From the NCBI GenBank assembly GCA_964487745.1, contig CAZASG010000003.1, positions 1 to 64,000 on the forward strand: a stretch of DNA of 64,000 nucleotides. The letters are read 5' to 3'. Of the stretch, positions 53,513 to 61,499 are shown piece after piece. The notes beneath the pieces are model-generated. The model worked only from the letters and a program-made list of their open reading frames with translations, searched no databases and was not told where the DNA came from. Origin of the DNA: Desulfolinea sp964487745 (GTDB lineage Bacteria > Chloroflexota > Anaerolineae > Anaerolineales > Villigracilaceae). Position 1 is the first letter of the stretch. Every line of letters starts with the position of its first letter. A program made the position numbers and the translations under genes.

Positions 53513-53589
53513 ATTGGACTAGATGGGGGATATTTTGCCATGTTCATTGTGTTTTGTCCAATTAGAGAAATATAAGAGAACTGGACAAG
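53513..53589. promoter_or_regulatory. Three GTCCAAT/ATTGGAC-like boxes upstream of the DsbA-like gene
   Basis: ATTGGAC (53513-53519), GTCCAAT (53556-53562) and CTGGACAAG (53581-53589) form an inverted pair plus a third related half-site in the region that should hold the promoter. They might be binding sites of a regulator; their spacing (36 bases between the first two) is unusual for a single dimer. Confidence 0.3.
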
Positions 53590-53621
53590 ACGGATCGCCC
53601 CTGTAAAAAGCTTGCTACCGT

Positions 53622-53653
53622 TTAAAAAAGAAACGCCGCGTGTATTACGCGGC
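53622..53653 (-). terminator. Terminator of the hydrolase/V4R operon
   Basis: GCCGCGT (53635-53641) and ACGCGGC (53647-53653) form a 7-bp stem with a 5-base loop. On the minus strand GTTTCTTTTTT follows. It is 18 bases after the alpha/beta hydrolase gene. Confidence 0.8.
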
Positions 53654-53671
53654 TGTTTCGAATTTTATTTA

Positions 53672-54514
53672 TTACCGATTTTCAAGCCACTCAAGAGTGG
53701 TCTCGAAAACATCTGCCTGTTCCGGCTCATTGTGGATCTCATGATAAAAGCCATTCCAAATTTTTAGCGTGGCTTTGTCCTGGATTTTCTCCGCAAATTC
53801 GCGGCTGGCTTCAGCCGAAGTGATCCTGTCGTCGCTTCCGTGCATCAGCAGAAGGGGGAGGGGAAACTCCTCGGCGTGTTCTAGCGCCCATAGCCCAGAT
53901 TCATACATTCCCACGAAGAGTCGGGCAGAGACCTTATCATGGACCAGGCTATCCTCCTCATAAGCACGCACCACTTCCGGGTCACGAGCGAGGGCGGCGG
54001 TTTCCAATCCCGAAGCCTGAACAAAGGCCGGGTAGATCTTGTCCATTGTTCGGCCGAGAAAGACTTGTATCGCAGGCGGTTCAAAAGCCAGTCTGATCCA
54101 GGGACCGGTAGCGATCACGCCTTGTACACTAGGCCTGCGGCGCAGGCTGTAATTAAGCACGAGGTTGCCACCCATGCTGTGTCCATATATAAAACGCGGC
54201 AGGCTGGGATAATACTCAGCTACTTCGGCGAGGAAGATTTCGATATCGTCAAGCAGGGTTTCGTATGATGGAGTATGCCCACGTAAGCCATCCGATTGCC
54301 CGTGACCACGATGGTCAAATCCGATCAGGGCGTAGTCGTGACTATTGAGAAAAGCGGCGAGATGTTCGTAGCGCTCGATATGCTCACCATGACCATGAAC
54401 AAGGCAGACAACAGCTTTGGGTGAGTTGTCAGGTGGAAAGGCGTGTGCGAGAAGCTCAACGCCATCTTTGCTTTTAAAGCGCCATTTGGTTTTGCTGCTT
54501 TTTACTTCGTTCAT
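53672..54514 (-). CDS. Alpha/beta hydrolase (monoacylglycerol lipase/lysophospholipase type)
   Basis: The 280-residue protein has Serine aminopeptidase S33 (Hydrolase_4) features: AVVCLVHGHGEHIERYEHLAA, GFDHRGHGQSDG, the nucleophile elbow in YGHSMGGNLVLNY, and late acid and base residues in HGSDDRITS and HEIHNEPEQ. The pattern is that of monoacylglycerol lipases. There is no signal peptide. It starts three bases after the first V4R gene and ends the operon. Confidence 0.94.
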   Translation of the reverse strand: MNEVKSSKTKWRFKSKDGVELLAHAFPPDNSPKAVVCLVHGHGEHIERYEHLAAFLNSHDYALIGFDHRGHGQSDGLRGHTPSYETLLDDIEIFLAEVAEYYPSLPRFIYGHSMGGNLVLNYSLRRRPSVQGVIATGPWIRLAFEPPAIQVFLGRTMDKIYPAFVQASGLETAALARDPEVVRAYEEDSLVHDKVSARLFVGMYESGLWALEHAEEFPLPLLLMHGSDDRITSAEASREFAEKIQDKATLKIWNGFYHEIHNEPEQADVFETTLEWLENR

Positions 54515-54517
54515 TTT

Positions 54518-55129
54518 TTATTCTCCGAATAGAATTTTGAACTCACAAGTTGCTGCACCGGTTGCCTGGCACTCAGTTTCTTCGATCACGGCATCCTTGG
54601 ATGTCGCCCAGTAGATCGCTTCTCGGATTAGCCCATACGTTACATGGCAAGTTGGTTCATCATCTTCCTGATTATATGTTGTTGGGCTGATCTTATCGAC
54701 CAGTAGCAAGTTCAAATCGAGGGTGTGCACGCTCATTTCGCCTGCTTTCGCTCCCAGCAAACGAATCAGCATTTCAAGCACGGCTTTGCGTCGCATGGTT
54801 TCCGGCAATCCCCGCATGATCTTTGATTGCGCTTTTTCTTTTAGAGGAGCGTTCTGCAGCAGATTATTCCAAAATTTGGCACCAATACGTTGCAGGACAC
54901 CGCGTGCGCCGCGCCCGTAGTAAGTGCGGATGGCTTGTTGTAAGCCAGCGTAGGCTTCTGCAGCAGCTTGTCCACTCAACATGGCGAGATAATCCTGATC
55001 TGCCCACTCTGATGGCAGACGAGATTTCTCCAGAACAACAGGTAAATTATTTTCGCCGACTTCATTGGCGACGATCTGTGCAAAATCCTGGAGTGATTTC
55101 GAAGAGAAATTTGCGAGGTTACTCATCAT
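54518..55129 (-). CDS. V4R domain protein, copy 2
   Basis: The 203-residue protein is a paralogue of the next gene. The N-terminal half contains a helical region with TYYGRGARGVLQRIGAKFW; the C-terminal half has the V4R (4-vinyl reductase) domain ending ETECQATGAATCEFKILFGE, with two of its cysteines. V4R domains bind small hydrophobic or aromatic ligands and are found in regulators, bacteriochlorophyll enzymes (BchJ) and TRAPP subunits. The start overlaps the upstream paralogue by 11 bases. Confidence 0.85.
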   Translation of the reverse strand: MMSNLANFSSKSLQDFAQIVANEVGENNLPVVLEKSRLPSEWADQDYLAMLSGQAAAEAYAGLQQAIRTYYGRGARGVLQRIGAKFWNNLLQNAPLKEKAQSKIMRGLPETMRRKAVLEMLIRLLGAKAGEMSVHTLDLNLLLVDKISPTTYNQEDDEPTCHVTYGLIREAIYWATSKDAVIEETECQATGAATCEFKILFGE

Positions 55130-55748
55130 CGTTTAATGCCTCTCCAACTTCAAAGCGACAATACTCATCGCCTTTTGCCAAACAATGTGTTTCAGTGATG
55201 GTATATTCTTTGCCTGTTGCCCATTTGACCGCTTCACCAAGAGAGCCGAGGTAAAGATAACAGAGCGGCTTTTCGCTTTTGCGGCTATGGCATATGGCGC
55301 AAGATGATTCTATATAAGCAAGGGTATCGCCTTCTTCATCAACCCAGGCTTCAACCTGTGGGTTCGATTTTTTGAGCGCACTAGCCATGCTGTTCAAGAT
55401 GAATTTGATACGTTGTTTTTGGGGAAGAAGCTTTAGGGCTGTCCCCGCAACTCCCAGTAGAGCCGCTTGCTCGTTGATCGCGTATTCAAAAGAAGCTTTG
55501 CCAATTCGACGCAGCATCCCGCGCCCGCCACGCCCATAAAATTCTTCGATCGCCTGATTCAAGCGTGCGTATTCACTGGCTTGAATACCTGGATCAAGAT
55601 CATCAGGGGGCAGGTTGTTGACAAAACGTTCCAGGCCGCTCAAACGTAAAACAGCGTTCAAGCCGTTTGTGCCCATCACTTCTTCGGCAGAAACCAATGC
55701 TTGTCGCACGATCGTGTTGACAATTACTGCATCTTCACGGTGTCCCAT
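55119..55748 (-). CDS. V4R domain protein, copy 1
   Basis: The 209-residue protein shares the same layout as its neighbour: EFYGRGGRGMLRRIGKASFEY in the N-terminal half and ETHCLAKGDEYCRFEVGEA at the end of the V4R domain. It also has a CAICHSRKSEKPLC segment before the final helix, which could bind a metal (the CAICH part fits the haem-c CXXCH pattern, but there is no export signal). Overlaps the GNAT gene by 25 bases and the second V4R gene by 11. The pair probably arose by tandem duplication and may form a heterodimer. Confidence 0.85.
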   Translation of the reverse strand: MGHREDAVIVNTIVRQALVSAEEVMGTNGLNAVLRLSGLERFVNNLPPDDLDPGIQASEYARLNQAIEEFYGRGGRGMLRRIGKASFEYAINEQAALLGVAGTALKLLPQKQRIKFILNSMASALKKSNPQVEAWVDEEGDTLAYIESSCAICHSRKSEKPLCYLYLGSLGEAVKWATGKEYTITETHCLAKGDEYCRFEVGEALNDDE

Positions 55749-56626
55749 TGGGGCTCCTTTTGAGTTTCCCCTTCTCCGTTAACCTGAAAGGTGTAGAGAG
55801 GGTATTCTTCACCCGTTTCGCTAAACCCGCATTTTTTGTATAAAGCCAAAGAGCGAAGGTTTTTGCTCTGCGTATTGACACTGAGCTGTTCTATTTTTTT
55901 TGAAAGAAGCTTATTTGTGAGATCGCTAATCAATGCGGATGCTATCCCCAGTCTTTGTGCCTGTGGATGCACTGCGAGCCGCGCCAGATGCGCCCCAAAA
56001 GGGCTGGCAGTGCTGAATTGATAGCCGATGATCCCACCGGCCCTTTCAGCGACAGTCGCGACCACTGCCTGAGGATAGGCTTGCTCCAACATGGACAAAG
56101 AGTTCTGCCAAATAGGTGTGAACGCCGCCTCATCAACAAGGGCTACATTGGGCAGATCGTCTTCCGTCATTTCGCGAATGATTATTCCGTTAGGGAGTGC
56201 CCACTCTTGAATCCCGCGATCCTTCCAGACCATCATGATGATCTGTTCATCATTTTGAAATCCCTGCGCTTCCAGCAAGGTTTTTACCCAGCTTTTTAGC
56301 GAAATTGCTGCAACTTTTATGTTGCCGAATTTGCCGAGTTCACTCTTCGCAGTATCCCAAAGAGTAGTCCAGGCCTCTTGAGATGAGATTTGTCCTGCGT
56401 GGGCAAAAAGCCTGATCCATGTAATCTCTTTTTGATCCATCGGGCAAGCTAAAACGGCTACGATCCGTCCGTTTTTTTCGAGTACCCAATAAAAGGGCGA
56501 ACCCAGCCAATCAGTCGGATGCCGCCAATCCAGATGGCGGTGTACTTTCCGCTCGAAAAACATGAGATTGGCGATCTCTTGATGATCTTGAACACGTGCG
56601 GGACGAACCAGAAAATTACTATTCAT
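55724..56626 (-). CDS. GNAT family N-acetyltransferase, two-domain
   Basis: The 300-residue protein has its second half as a complete GNAT domain (IIREMTEDDLPNVALVDEAAF, then LARLAVHPQAQRLGIASALISDL, with the acetyl-CoA loop RxxGIA), ending NLRSLALYKKCGFSETGEEYP. The first half looks like a degenerate second GNAT fold. The substrate is unknown. It overlaps the TPR gene by one base and the V4R gene by 25, so it is tightly coupled to both. Confidence 0.87.
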   Translation of the reverse strand: MNSNFLVRPARVQDHQEIANLMFFERKVHRHLDWRHPTDWLGSPFYWVLEKNGRIVAVLACPMDQKEITWIRLFAHAGQISSQEAWTTLWDTAKSELGKFGNIKVAAISLKSWVKTLLEAQGFQNDEQIIMMVWKDRGIQEWALPNGIIIREMTEDDLPNVALVDEAAFTPIWQNSLSMLEQAYPQAVVATVAERAGGIIGYQFSTASPFGAHLARLAVHPQAQRLGIASALISDLTNKLLSKKIEQLSVNTQSKNLRSLALYKKCGFSETGEEYPLYTFQVNGEGETQKEPQWDTVKMQ

Positions 56627-57147
56627 TACCGAATGAGACGTAATATGAATTTTAGAAAACGTTGGAAGATATTTGGTTTGGGATTAGTGCCCAAGGATTC
56701 GAGCATCGAGCCAGCGGTTTCCTGAAGTTTCCCTTTTCTCAATTTGATGCTGGCAATGGATTTCAAGACTGTTGCCTGATAATCTTTCTCGCCGACTTCC
56801 CCGAATATGGCGGCTGACTTTTCGTAGAGTTCTAGTGCTTCATCCAGTTGGCCAAGAGCGTCGAGGGCTGCCGCCTGGTTACCAAGTGCCATAGCATGTC
56901 GCAATTGATCTCCGGCTTCTGCAAAGATTGCATCGGTTCCCAGAACGGCGTCGAGAGATTCTTTAGCTCGATCTGCTTGCAGAAGAGCAACACTGAGATT
57001 ATTCTTTTGCTCTGCTGCATCGAGCGGCTTATTATTTTTTGCATAAGCCTTTGCTGCTGTATTGAAGAGTTCAATTGCTTTTTCAAAATCCCCTTGTCCG
57101 AAAGCTTCTTTAGCGGTTGTTGAAATATCTAGTGCTGAACCTTCCAT
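56626..57147 (-). CDS. TPR-repeat protein
   Basis: The 173-residue protein has three to four TPR-like repeats (AFGQGDFEKAIELFNTAAKAY, MALGNQAAALDALGQLDEALELYEKSAAIF), no membrane helix and a basic C-terminal tail (FQRFLKFILRLIR) that could bind membrane or protein. AGAGGAAAAAC precedes the ATG. It is likely a scaffold for the V4R/GNAT group; it is downstream of the double-XRE gene by 11 bases. Confidence 0.85.
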   Translation of the reverse strand: MEGSALDISTTAKEAFGQGDFEKAIELFNTAAKAYAKNNKPLDAAEQKNNLSVALLQADRAKESLDAVLGTDAIFAEAGDQLRHAMALGNQAAALDALGQLDEALELYEKSAAIFGEVGEKDYQATVLKSIASIKLRKGKLQETAGSMLESLGTNPKPNIFQRFLKFILRLIR

Positions 57148-57158
57148 GTTTTTCCTCT

Positions 57159-57836
57159 TTAGAATGTAATGTCTAAAATGCCTTCAGCAACGGAACGCAG
57201 TTTTTCTGCAGAGAGATCGCTTAGGGTATGTGCCAATTCAAGATATGGTCGGTTAACAGGCTGGGAGACAAACTCCTGTAATTCTGGGGGAAGTTCAAGA
57301 AAAGCTTCAATAGCTTTTTGCTGGGTGATCCATTGCCCGATAGGCCCACTTTTGTCGAAAAAAATCTCAATATGAACGCCAAATTCATTGAGTAAGATTT
57401 CCAACTCCGGGATAGGGATGGGGCGTTCGCCCAGTTCGTAATTTTTCAGCTTGGTTGTTGATATCCCGCATTGCTTTGCTAAAGCTTTCATGGATACGCT
57501 TGCATTCTCACGTTCCTGTCGTAATAAAGCGCCGATCATCCGCTGCCGAACCCCAACCAGGCGAGGTAAATCTATGGGAGCGGTTGCAGGGGCCTCGTCT
57601 GAGATCGTACTCTTTCCCCAAAAATGTGTAATAGGGAGGTCGAGGAAAAATGACAAGACTTCAAGCTCTGGCAAAGAAGGTGATTTTTTCCCTTTTTCAT
57701 AGGAGCGAAACGTACTATTACCGATGCCAAGGGCTTCTGCGCACTCAGCAATACTCATGCGTGCAGCTAGTCGCGCGTCGTGAATGAGAACACCAAGTGT
57801 TTTTGAACGAATGGTAATTTTAGTCTTGGTTTCCAT
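57159..57836 (-). CDS. Transcriptional regulator with two XRE-type helix-turn-helix domains
   Basis: The 225-residue protein has two HTH_3 domains: DARLAARMSIAECAEALGIGNSTFRSYEKGKKSPS at about residues 18-55 and QERENASVSMKALAKQCGISTTKLKNYELGERPIP at about 107-140, then a helical tail. Tandem XRE domains in one chain suggest binding of an asymmetric or double operator. GAGGAAATC precedes the ATG. It may regulate its own operon (TPR, GNAT, V4R, hydrolase). Confidence 0.87.
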   Translation of the reverse strand: METKTKITIRSKTLGVLIHDARLAARMSIAECAEALGIGNSTFRSYEKGKKSPSLPELEVLSFFLDLPITHFWGKSTISDEAPATAPIDLPRLVGVRQRMIGALLRQERENASVSMKALAKQCGISTTKLKNYELGERPIPIPELEILLNEFGVHIEIFFDKSGPIGQWITQQKAIEAFLELPPELQEFVSQPVNRPYLELAHTLSDLSAEKLRSVAEGILDITF

Positions 57837-57920
57837 GATTTCCTCGATCCATCAATTCGTCTTTTGAGGGGGTTTTCTTTTAGTTAGTGGAGGCTCATGA
57901 TTATAGCAGAGTTTATATAA

Positions 57921-59249
57921 TTAGCGTCTTCTACGGTTGCTGGATAGCATCTCGGCGATATTGGCACCAAAGACCTCTGCGCCAAGTTTTAGACCAGCTG
58001 CTTCGAGACGCGGGTAGAACATGGGGCGGATGCCAGTTGGTTTTAGTTCACCAATAATCTTGTTCTCTTGATCGATCCCGCTTTGTGAAAACTTGAAGAT
58101 GTCACTTAATACGATGGTGTCACCTTCCATCCCTGCAACCTCTGTAATGGCGACTACTTTACGTGCCCCGTCTTTAAGACGAGTTTGTTGTACGATGAGA
58201 TCAACCGCCGATGCAACTTGCTGCCGAATAACTTTGACTGGTAACTCCATCCCTGCCATCATGACCAACGTTTCCAGGCGTGAAATTGCATCTCTGGGGG
58301 AGTTCGAGTGAACAGTTGCCAATGAGCCGTCATGCCCTGTATTCATGGCTTGAAGCATATCAAGGGCTTCGCCACCGCGGACCTCACCAATAACAACGCG
58401 ATCAGGTCTCATACGCAGAGAGTTGCGTACCAGATCACGGATACTCACTTCCCCGTGCCCATCGACGTTGGGTGGTTTGGTTTCAAGCCGCACTACATGA
58501 TCTTGTTGAAGTTGGAGCTCGGCAGCATCTTCGATGGTAACGATCCGCTCATCACTGGGGATGAAACTGGACATGATATTGAGCAGGGTAGTTTTCCCTG
58601 ATCCTGTGCCGCCCGAAATAACGATGTTAAGACGTGCCAGAACACAGGCGCGTAGAAATTCTGCCATGCTTTCGGTTATTGAACCAAAGTCGATGAGTTG
58701 GTTAATTGTCAGTTTTTCCTTGCTAAATTTTCGGATGGTGATCGAAGGGCCATCAATTGAAACGGGTAGAACAACGGCATTAACACGGGAGCCATCTGGC
58801 AGGCGGGCGTCTACGGTGGGACTATCCGCATTGATGTAGCGCCCGAGTGGAGCAATAATCCGCTCAATGATCCGCAAGACATGGTCGTTATCTTCAAAAA
58901 TTACCGGTGCTTTTACCAACTTACCGCTTTTTTCTACGAATACGTTTTTTGGTCCATTGACCATTACTTCGCTAACTTCAGGGTCGTTGAGGAGGGTTTC
59001 AATAGGTCCAAAACCAAAGAGCTCGTCGACAACTTCTTTGAAAATATGATTGCGAATATCAGTGGGAAGTTTCAGATTAGCACGCTGGTAAATATTGTCC
59101 AGACGCTGTGCTGCAAATTCCTTGCGTTTGTTTGCAGGAACATTTTCGCTTTCCATTTCTCTGGAAAGTGTGTTGATGAGGTAGTATTTTAGTTTTAGCA
59201 GGTCGGGAGATGAGAGTCGTGAACTGCCAGCTGCCTCTAATTTACTCAT
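57921..59249 (-). CDS. CpaF/TadA-family secretion ATPase
   Basis: The 442-residue protein has the type II/IV secretion ATPase organisation: an N-terminal helical domain (RLDNIYQRANLKLP, EVVDELFGFGPIETLLNDPEVSEVMVNGP), then Walker A in ISGGTGSGKTTLLN, an acidic Asp box, Walker B region MRPDRVVIGEVRGGEALDML, and His box SLATVHSNSPRD. Belongs to the Flp/Tad pilus group. No pilin, prepilin peptidase or TadB/C membrane proteins are present in the window. It is downstream of the 97-aa gene by two bases. Confidence 0.95.
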   Translation of the reverse strand: MSKLEAAGSSRLSSPDLLKLKYYLINTLSREMESENVPANKRKEFAAQRLDNIYQRANLKLPTDIRNHIFKEVVDELFGFGPIETLLNDPEVSEVMVNGPKNVFVEKSGKLVKAPVIFEDNDHVLRIIERIIAPLGRYINADSPTVDARLPDGSRVNAVVLPVSIDGPSITIRKFSKEKLTINQLIDFGSITESMAEFLRACVLARLNIVISGGTGSGKTTLLNIMSSFIPSDERIVTIEDAAELQLQQDHVVRLETKPPNVDGHGEVSIRDLVRNSLRMRPDRVVIGEVRGGEALDMLQAMNTGHDGSLATVHSNSPRDAISRLETLVMMAGMELPVKVIRQQVASAVDLIVQQTRLKDGARKVVAITEVAGMEGDTIVLSDIFKFSQSGIDQENKIIGELKPTGIRPMFYPRLEAAGLKLGAEVFGANIAEMLSSNRRRR

Positions 59250-59251
59250 AT

Positions 59252-59545
59252 TTAGTTCTCACTTTCAAAACTTTTCTCATCAGGAATGATCCAGACGATT
59301 TGAGTTTTGTGAATAGCGATGAACTCTTTTTTGTGTAGATTTTTACCCTCAGCATCTGTAACAGTTGCATCTGTAAGGGCCAAGAAATTTCCGTCTCTTT
59401 CAAGTTCGTCTTTGACCCGTTCATCTTTGCGAATATGGACAAAGCCTTTGATGAGATGGGTTGTTGTTTGCACAAGCGCAGGCACGGGGATCTTCGAAAT
59501 CACATCGGTAAAAAATTTACCTTTATCATCATATTCAAATGTCAT
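59252..59545 (-). CDS. Small protein of unknown function in the CpaE-CpaF unit
   Basis: The protein has 97 residues, with AGGAGAAAACC before the ATG. Predicted mainly beta, with segments HLIKGFVHIRKDERV, FLALTDATVTDAEGKN and FIAIHKTQIVWIIPD. I recall similar small Chloroflexota proteins with a short beta domain (possibly DUF6812), but the assignment is not certain. Position between cpaE and cpaF, two bases from cpaF and 13 from cpaE, suggests an assembly factor for the ATPase. Confidence 0.7.
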   Translation of the reverse strand: MTFEYDDKGKFFTDVISKIPVPALVQTTTHLIKGFVHIRKDERVKDELERDGNFLALTDATVTDAEGKNLHKKEFIAIHKTQIVWIIPDEKSFESEN

Positions 59546-59558
59546 GGTTTTCTCCTAG

Positions 59559-60728
59559 CTAGCGAAGAAATGTTTTCTCTAGTATGTGTGCTTCTTCAAG
59601 GATGTTTTTTGCTAAATCTCGGAGCATAAATGCTCCTGGATCATTGGGGAATTTATGGGTGATCGGTTGAGATTGATTATTGGCAAGAGTGAAGTTCCCA
59701 CCCATATAAGGAACTGTCATTTTGATCTCAATATTCAAAACTTCCTCAGCATCTGCTTTGGTCAGCCCTTCCAAGCCGATGGCGCGATTAAGGATGGGAT
59801 AGAGTTTTCTGAAATCAATATTCAGGCTTTTTAGATATTCGGTCACAGTTTCTGTGATCTTTACTGTGCCTTGATCTGTGCCCATGATAAAGATGATCAG
59901 ATCAGATTGTTGAATAAGAGGGAGACTGATGCGAGAGAGGGAACGTCCTAGATCGATAATAATATAATCGAAAACCTCTTGCAAGATATCGAATAGAGGA
60001 TGGATATTTTCTACCCGCAATAGATTTGATGCTTCCGGGCTTGGGGCTCCTGCCAACAAATGGAATTTCCATGAGTCAATATAAGGGAGAGAATCACGCA
60101 GAAAATCAGCTGTGATTTCTTCAGGAGAAAGATCCGTGATGGTAGTTAAATCAATGCTGCCCTCATAGCCAATAATGGAGGCTATTGAACCAATGGGGAG
60201 TACCATATCCACAACAACTACTTTAGCTTCTGGTTCAGCTTCTGCGATGTTCATAGCGACATTTGCGCAAAGTGATGACGTTCCAGTCCCCCCCTTTGCG
60301 CTGAGAAAAGTAAATAGCTTGCCCAAGCTTTCTTCTTTTACAGGTCCCTGAACGGTATTGATTTCTGTTTTCTTGAGAATTTTCAAGAGTTCTGCAATTG
60401 CGGCGCCAGTTTTAGGTAAGTAGATGTTGTACCCTTGCGCGAGTAGATTTTGAGCGAACTCTTTGTCCAACTGACTACTTAATGCAATGACCGGAGTAGA
60501 TACAGTACGTGCATCATGTTTGATCTTTTGGATAAAGGCATCTGCTTCAATATCCGAGAAGTCCGGGTCCACGACGATGACATCAGGTTGGTCTCGCCAA
60601 GCAAGCACCAGCCCCTCTTTGCCCGATTCCGCTTGAGAAACCAAAAAACCCTTTTCTTCAAGCGTATGCTTTAAGAATTTGCGGGTGATGAGATCTTTAT
60701 CAACGACGAGAACCTTTTCTACAGACAC
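59559..60728 (-). CDS. CpaE-like protein (receiver plus MinD/ParA-type ATPase)
   Basis: The 389-residue protein starts with GTG. Residues 1-120 form a receiver-like domain (VLVVDKDLITRKFL, VIVVDPDFSDIE). From about 135 comes a ParA/MinD ATPase with a deviant Walker A (LSAKGGTGTSSLCANVA), VVVDMVLPIGS and YIIIDLGRSLSR, ending with LANNQSQPITHKFPND. CpaE proteins place Tad secretion components at the cell pole or septum. Starts directly after the response regulator stop (60729/60728). Confidence 0.92.
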   Translation of the reverse strand: MSVEKVLVVDKDLITRKFLKHTLEEKGFLVSQAESGKEGLVLAWRDQPDVIVVDPDFSDIEADAFIQKIKHDARTVSTPVIALSSQLDKEFAQNLLAQGYNIYLPKTGAAIAELLKILKKTEINTVQGPVKEESLGKLFTFLSAKGGTGTSSLCANVAMNIAEAEPEAKVVVVDMVLPIGSIASIIGYEGSIDLTTITDLSPEEITADFLRDSLPYIDSWKFHLLAGAPSPEASNLLRVENIHPLFDILQEVFDYIIIDLGRSLSRISLPLIQQSDLIIFIMGTDQGTVKITETVTEYLKSLNIDFRKLYPILNRAIGLEGLTKADAEEVLNIEIKMTVPYMGGNFTLANNQSQPITHKFPNDPGAFMLRDLAKNILEEAHILEKTFLR

Positions 60729-61472
60729 TTAATTGCCCTTTTTCTCTTCTTTCTCTGAATTTTCAGATTCTTTCTTATCTTCTTCCTCGGGCGGCATGAG
60801 ATAGCCTAAACCGGTACGAGTAACAATATGAACAGGGGAATGAGGCTCTTTTTCGAGTTTTTGGCGCAAACGAGCAATACTGACCCACAAGATTTCTTTC
60901 TCTGTACGATATTCAGGTCCCCAAATACTTGTAAGTAGCTCTTCTGCACTAATGATTTTGCCCACATTATGGACAAATTGCAGCAGGAGCCGATATTCCG
61001 TTGCCGAGAGCGGAATGGGTTCACTCCCACGCCACACCTCTGCCCTTGCAAAGTCAATACGAATATCCCCATGTGTGAAATAGCGTGCCTGAGTGATATT
61101 CGTTGAAACTTCTGCACGGCGCAAAACTGCTCGGACACGAGCCAACAGCTCCGTTGCGGAGAAGGGTTTAACCAAATAATCATCCGCGCCGAGATCAAGA
61201 CCGCGTACACGATCCTGTTCGTCCCCTTTGGCAGTTAGCATAACAATGGGAACGTTTGAATATTCCCGAATGCGCTGGCAGGTATCAAAGCCATCCAGTT
61301 TGGGCATCATCACATCTAGCAGAATTAAGTCTACTGGTTGGGAGGAAAAAATATCGATTGCCTCAATACCATCCGACGCTGTAACTACGTCGTATCCGTC
61401 TGTACGCAGGTTTGCGTCCAAGAGGCGTTGATAACGGACTTCGTCATCAACTACCAGAATTCGTTTTGTCAT
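60729..61472 (-). CDS. OmpR/PhoB-family response regulator
   Basis: The 247-residue protein has a receiver domain (VVDDEVRYQRLLDANLR, ILLDVMMPKLDGFD, YLVKPFSATELL) and a winged helix-turn-helix (LSATEYRLLLQFVHNVG, SAEELLTSIWGPEY, IVTRTGLGYLMPP), with a charged Glu/Lys tail. It lies immediately upstream of cpaE and downstream of two kinases. Confidence 0.95.
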   Translation of the reverse strand: MTKRILVVDDEVRYQRLLDANLRTDGYDVVTASDGIEAIDIFSSQPVDLILLDVMMPKLDGFDTCQRIREYSNVPIVMLTAKGDEQDRVRGLDLGADDYLVKPFSATELLARVRAVLRRAEVSTNITQARYFTHGDIRIDFARAEVWRGSEPIPLSATEYRLLLQFVHNVGKIISAEELLTSIWGPEYRTEKEILWVSIARLRQKLEKEPHSPVHIVTRTGLGYLMPPEEEDKKESENSEKEEKKGN

Positions 61473-61499
61473 GAGTCCTCTCTTTCCAGAATAAACACA

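Noticed and set aside
55290..55320. CAICH motif in V4R copy 1 as a c-type haem site
   Set aside because: The protein has no export signal, so haem c attachment is not expected; kept only as a possible metal-binding cluster.
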